From Sphingomonas kaistensis (lineage in GTDB: Bacteria > Pseudomonadota > Alphaproteobacteria > Sphingomonadales > Sphingomonadaceae), in contig NZ_CP145607.1 of the NCBI RefSeq assembly GCF_036884275.1, positions 248,001-312,000 of the forward strand: 64,000 nucleotides of DNA, written 5' to 3'. Position 1 is the first letter of the stretch; every line of letters begins with the position of its first letter. The notes beneath the pieces were generated by a model that worked only from the letters and a program-made list of their open reading frames with translations, had not been told where the DNA came from and ran no database searches. Positions 63,166 through 64,000 of this stretch are shown piece by piece. The position numbers and the translations under genes were made by a program.

Positions 63166-63765
63166 CTATTTTCCGGGCCAGATGGCGATGCTAGTCCGCA
63201 CCACCTGCTCCAGCTGCGCGCGCGACGCGCCGCTCGACGCCTGCACCGACATGCCCTGCAGGATCGCCAGCAGATAATCGGTCATCGCCGCGGCATCGAC
63301 GTGCGCCGGCAGATCGCCCTCGTCCTTGGCCCGCTGCATCCGGTCCAGCATCGCCTGATGCGACGACCCGCGCCGGGCCATCAGATCGGCCTTCACCGAG
63401 TCGGCCTCCTGCCCGCAGCTAATGGTGCTGATCACGCGCATACAGCCGCGCGGCTCGCACTCGCTGGTCTGCATCTCGAGCGCGCCGGTAAGCAACCGCT
63501 CCGCCACCTCGCGCGATGTCGGCGCGGCCAGCGCCTCCCCGACGTACGCAAGCTTCTCGCGCTCGTAGAGATCGAGCGCCTTCTTGAAGAGCGCTTCCTT
63601 GTTGCCAAACGCGGCATACAGGCTCGGCCGGGTGATCCCCATCGCCTCGGTCAGATCGGTCAGCGACGCGCCTTCATAGCCCTTGCTCCAGAACACGCGC
63701 AGCGCGGCGGCCAATGCCTCGTCGACATCGAACTCGCGCGGGCGGCCTTTGCAGACCTTGGGCAT
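63166..63765 (-). CDS. TetR family regulator of the RND operon
   Basis: A 199-residue repressor. The HTH domain is GRPREFDVDEALAAALRVFW, then YEGASLTDLTEAMGITRPSL and YAAFGNKEALFKKAL. The C-terminal ligand domain contains Cys residues (SECEPRGC, ISCGQEADS). The ATG at 63765 is chosen over the ATG at 63777 because the latter lies within the operator-like palindrome. It probably represses itself and the efflux genes. Confidence 0.88.
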   Translation of the reverse strand: MPKVCKGRPREFDVDEALAAALRVFWSKGYEGASLTDLTEAMGITRPSLYAAFGNKEALFKKALDLYEREKLAYVGEALAAPTSREVAERLLTGALEMQTSECEPRGCMRVISTISCGQEADSVKADLMARRGSSHQAMLDRMQRAKDEGDLPAHVDAAAMTDYLLAILQGMSVQASSGASRAQLEQVVRTSIAIWPGK

Positions 63766-63775
63766 GAGACTTACC

Positions 63776-63815
63776 ATATCGATCGGTATATAAGTCGATT
63801 GGCACGGAAGTCCAA
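63776..63815 (-). promoter_or_regulatory. tetR promoter with candidate operator
   Basis: TTGGAC (63810-63815), 17 bases and TATATA (63787-63792) on the minus strand. The near-palindrome ATATCGATCGGTAT at 63776-63789 shares CGGTATATAA with the RND promoter, suggesting autoregulation. Confidence 0.55.
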
Positions 63816-63862
63816 TGCCCCCTCGCCTTCCCAATCCGCCCGGCCCTCGCTAGCGCATCACC

Positions 63863-64000
63863 ATGCCCGCCACCCCCGCCTGGCCCCCGCGCAGCCTGCC
63901 GCGCCTGTTCGTCGAACAGACCCTGGCCGAGGGCGAAGCGCTGCTGCTCGAAGGCAAGCCCGCCCATTATCTCGCCAACGTGCTGCGTCTCGGCGAAGGG
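63863..64000 (+). CDS. rsmE: 16S rRNA (uracil(1498)-N(3))-methyltransferase, 5' part
   Basis: 46 codons from the ATG to the window edge. PRLFVEQTLAEGEALLLEGK, then PAHYLANVLRLGEG is the RsmE N-terminal PUA-like domain. Divergent from tetR. Confidence 0.88.
   Translation, partial: MPATPAWPPRSLPRLFVEQTLAEGEALLLEGKPAHYLANVLRLGEG

Overview
The window is a GC-rich, densely coded chromosomal segment that fits an alphaproteobacterium of the family Sphingomonadaceae (Sphingomonas or a close relative). The reasons are two secreted proteins ending in the PEPxxWA-type C-terminal sorting signal, a TonB-dependent receptor, the gene order mutY / DciA-like / DsbA-like / smc, the neighbourhood cpoB - tilS - (insert) - ftsH, lysC divergent from ubiG, and short palindromic repeats of the type scattered through sphingomonad genomes. 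Most genes are housekeeping; no CRISPR array, integrase, transposase or phage gene is visible.

Layout. 1-4.7 kb: the end of a soluble globin-coupled chemoreceptor, then sdhC-sdhD-sdhA (no sdhB follows) and a SUKH/SMI1 protein. 4.7-9.7 kb: a PEP-CTERM protein, a glycine-rich membrane protein, a 29-residue small protein, release factor 3 and a LOG-family protein. 9.7-17.1 kb: cytochrome c, NudC, MutY, a DciA-like protein, a DsbA-like protein and SMC. 17.2-25.4 kb: a siderophore-type TonB receptor with a candidate Fur box, a DUF4130-UdgX fusion paired with a radical SAM protein, DUF1206 and DUF885 proteins. 25.4-30.5 kb: a tight minus-strand run of coq7, dsbB, ctpA, envC-like, rlmH, rsfS and nadD. 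30.5-40.7 kb: DUF3667, a tandem pair of small secreted paralogues, ftsH, a beta-lactamase-like protein without the general base, tilS, cpoB, a RodZ-like protein and ptsP. 40.8-51 kb: a beta-barrel protein, a J-domain protein, a second PEP-CTERM protein, a nitronate monooxygenase-like protein, lysC, ubiG, two PilZ proteins, a frameshifted gene, GST, rlmB, a 3-methyladenine glycosylase and an FMN reductase. 51-56.5 kb: a less compact accessory stretch with palindromes, tRNA-Gly(UCC) and a four-gene sugar-modification locus. 56.5-64 kb: a tripartite RND efflux operon with its own small conserved-looking gene and a TetR regulator, then the start of rsmE.

The most interesting functional group is 51.8-56.5 kb. 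A WecE-like sugar aminotransferase, a GtrB/ArnC-like polyprenyl-phosphate glycosyltransferase and a WecD-like acetyltransferase overlap end to end, and a divergent GT-C membrane glycosyltransferase sits beside them. Together they could make an amino-sugar nucleotide (dTDP-Fuc4NAc or similar), load it on undecaprenyl phosphate and transfer it outside the inner membrane. Second is the UdgX-fusion / radical SAM pair at 19.4-22.2 kb, a DNA-repair module whose chemistry is only partly known.

Many genes overlap by 1-8 bases, and several start with TTG or GTG behind a good Shine-Dalgarno sequence; starts were chosen on that basis where it was visible. All function calls come from reading motifs and remembered family features; no database search was run.
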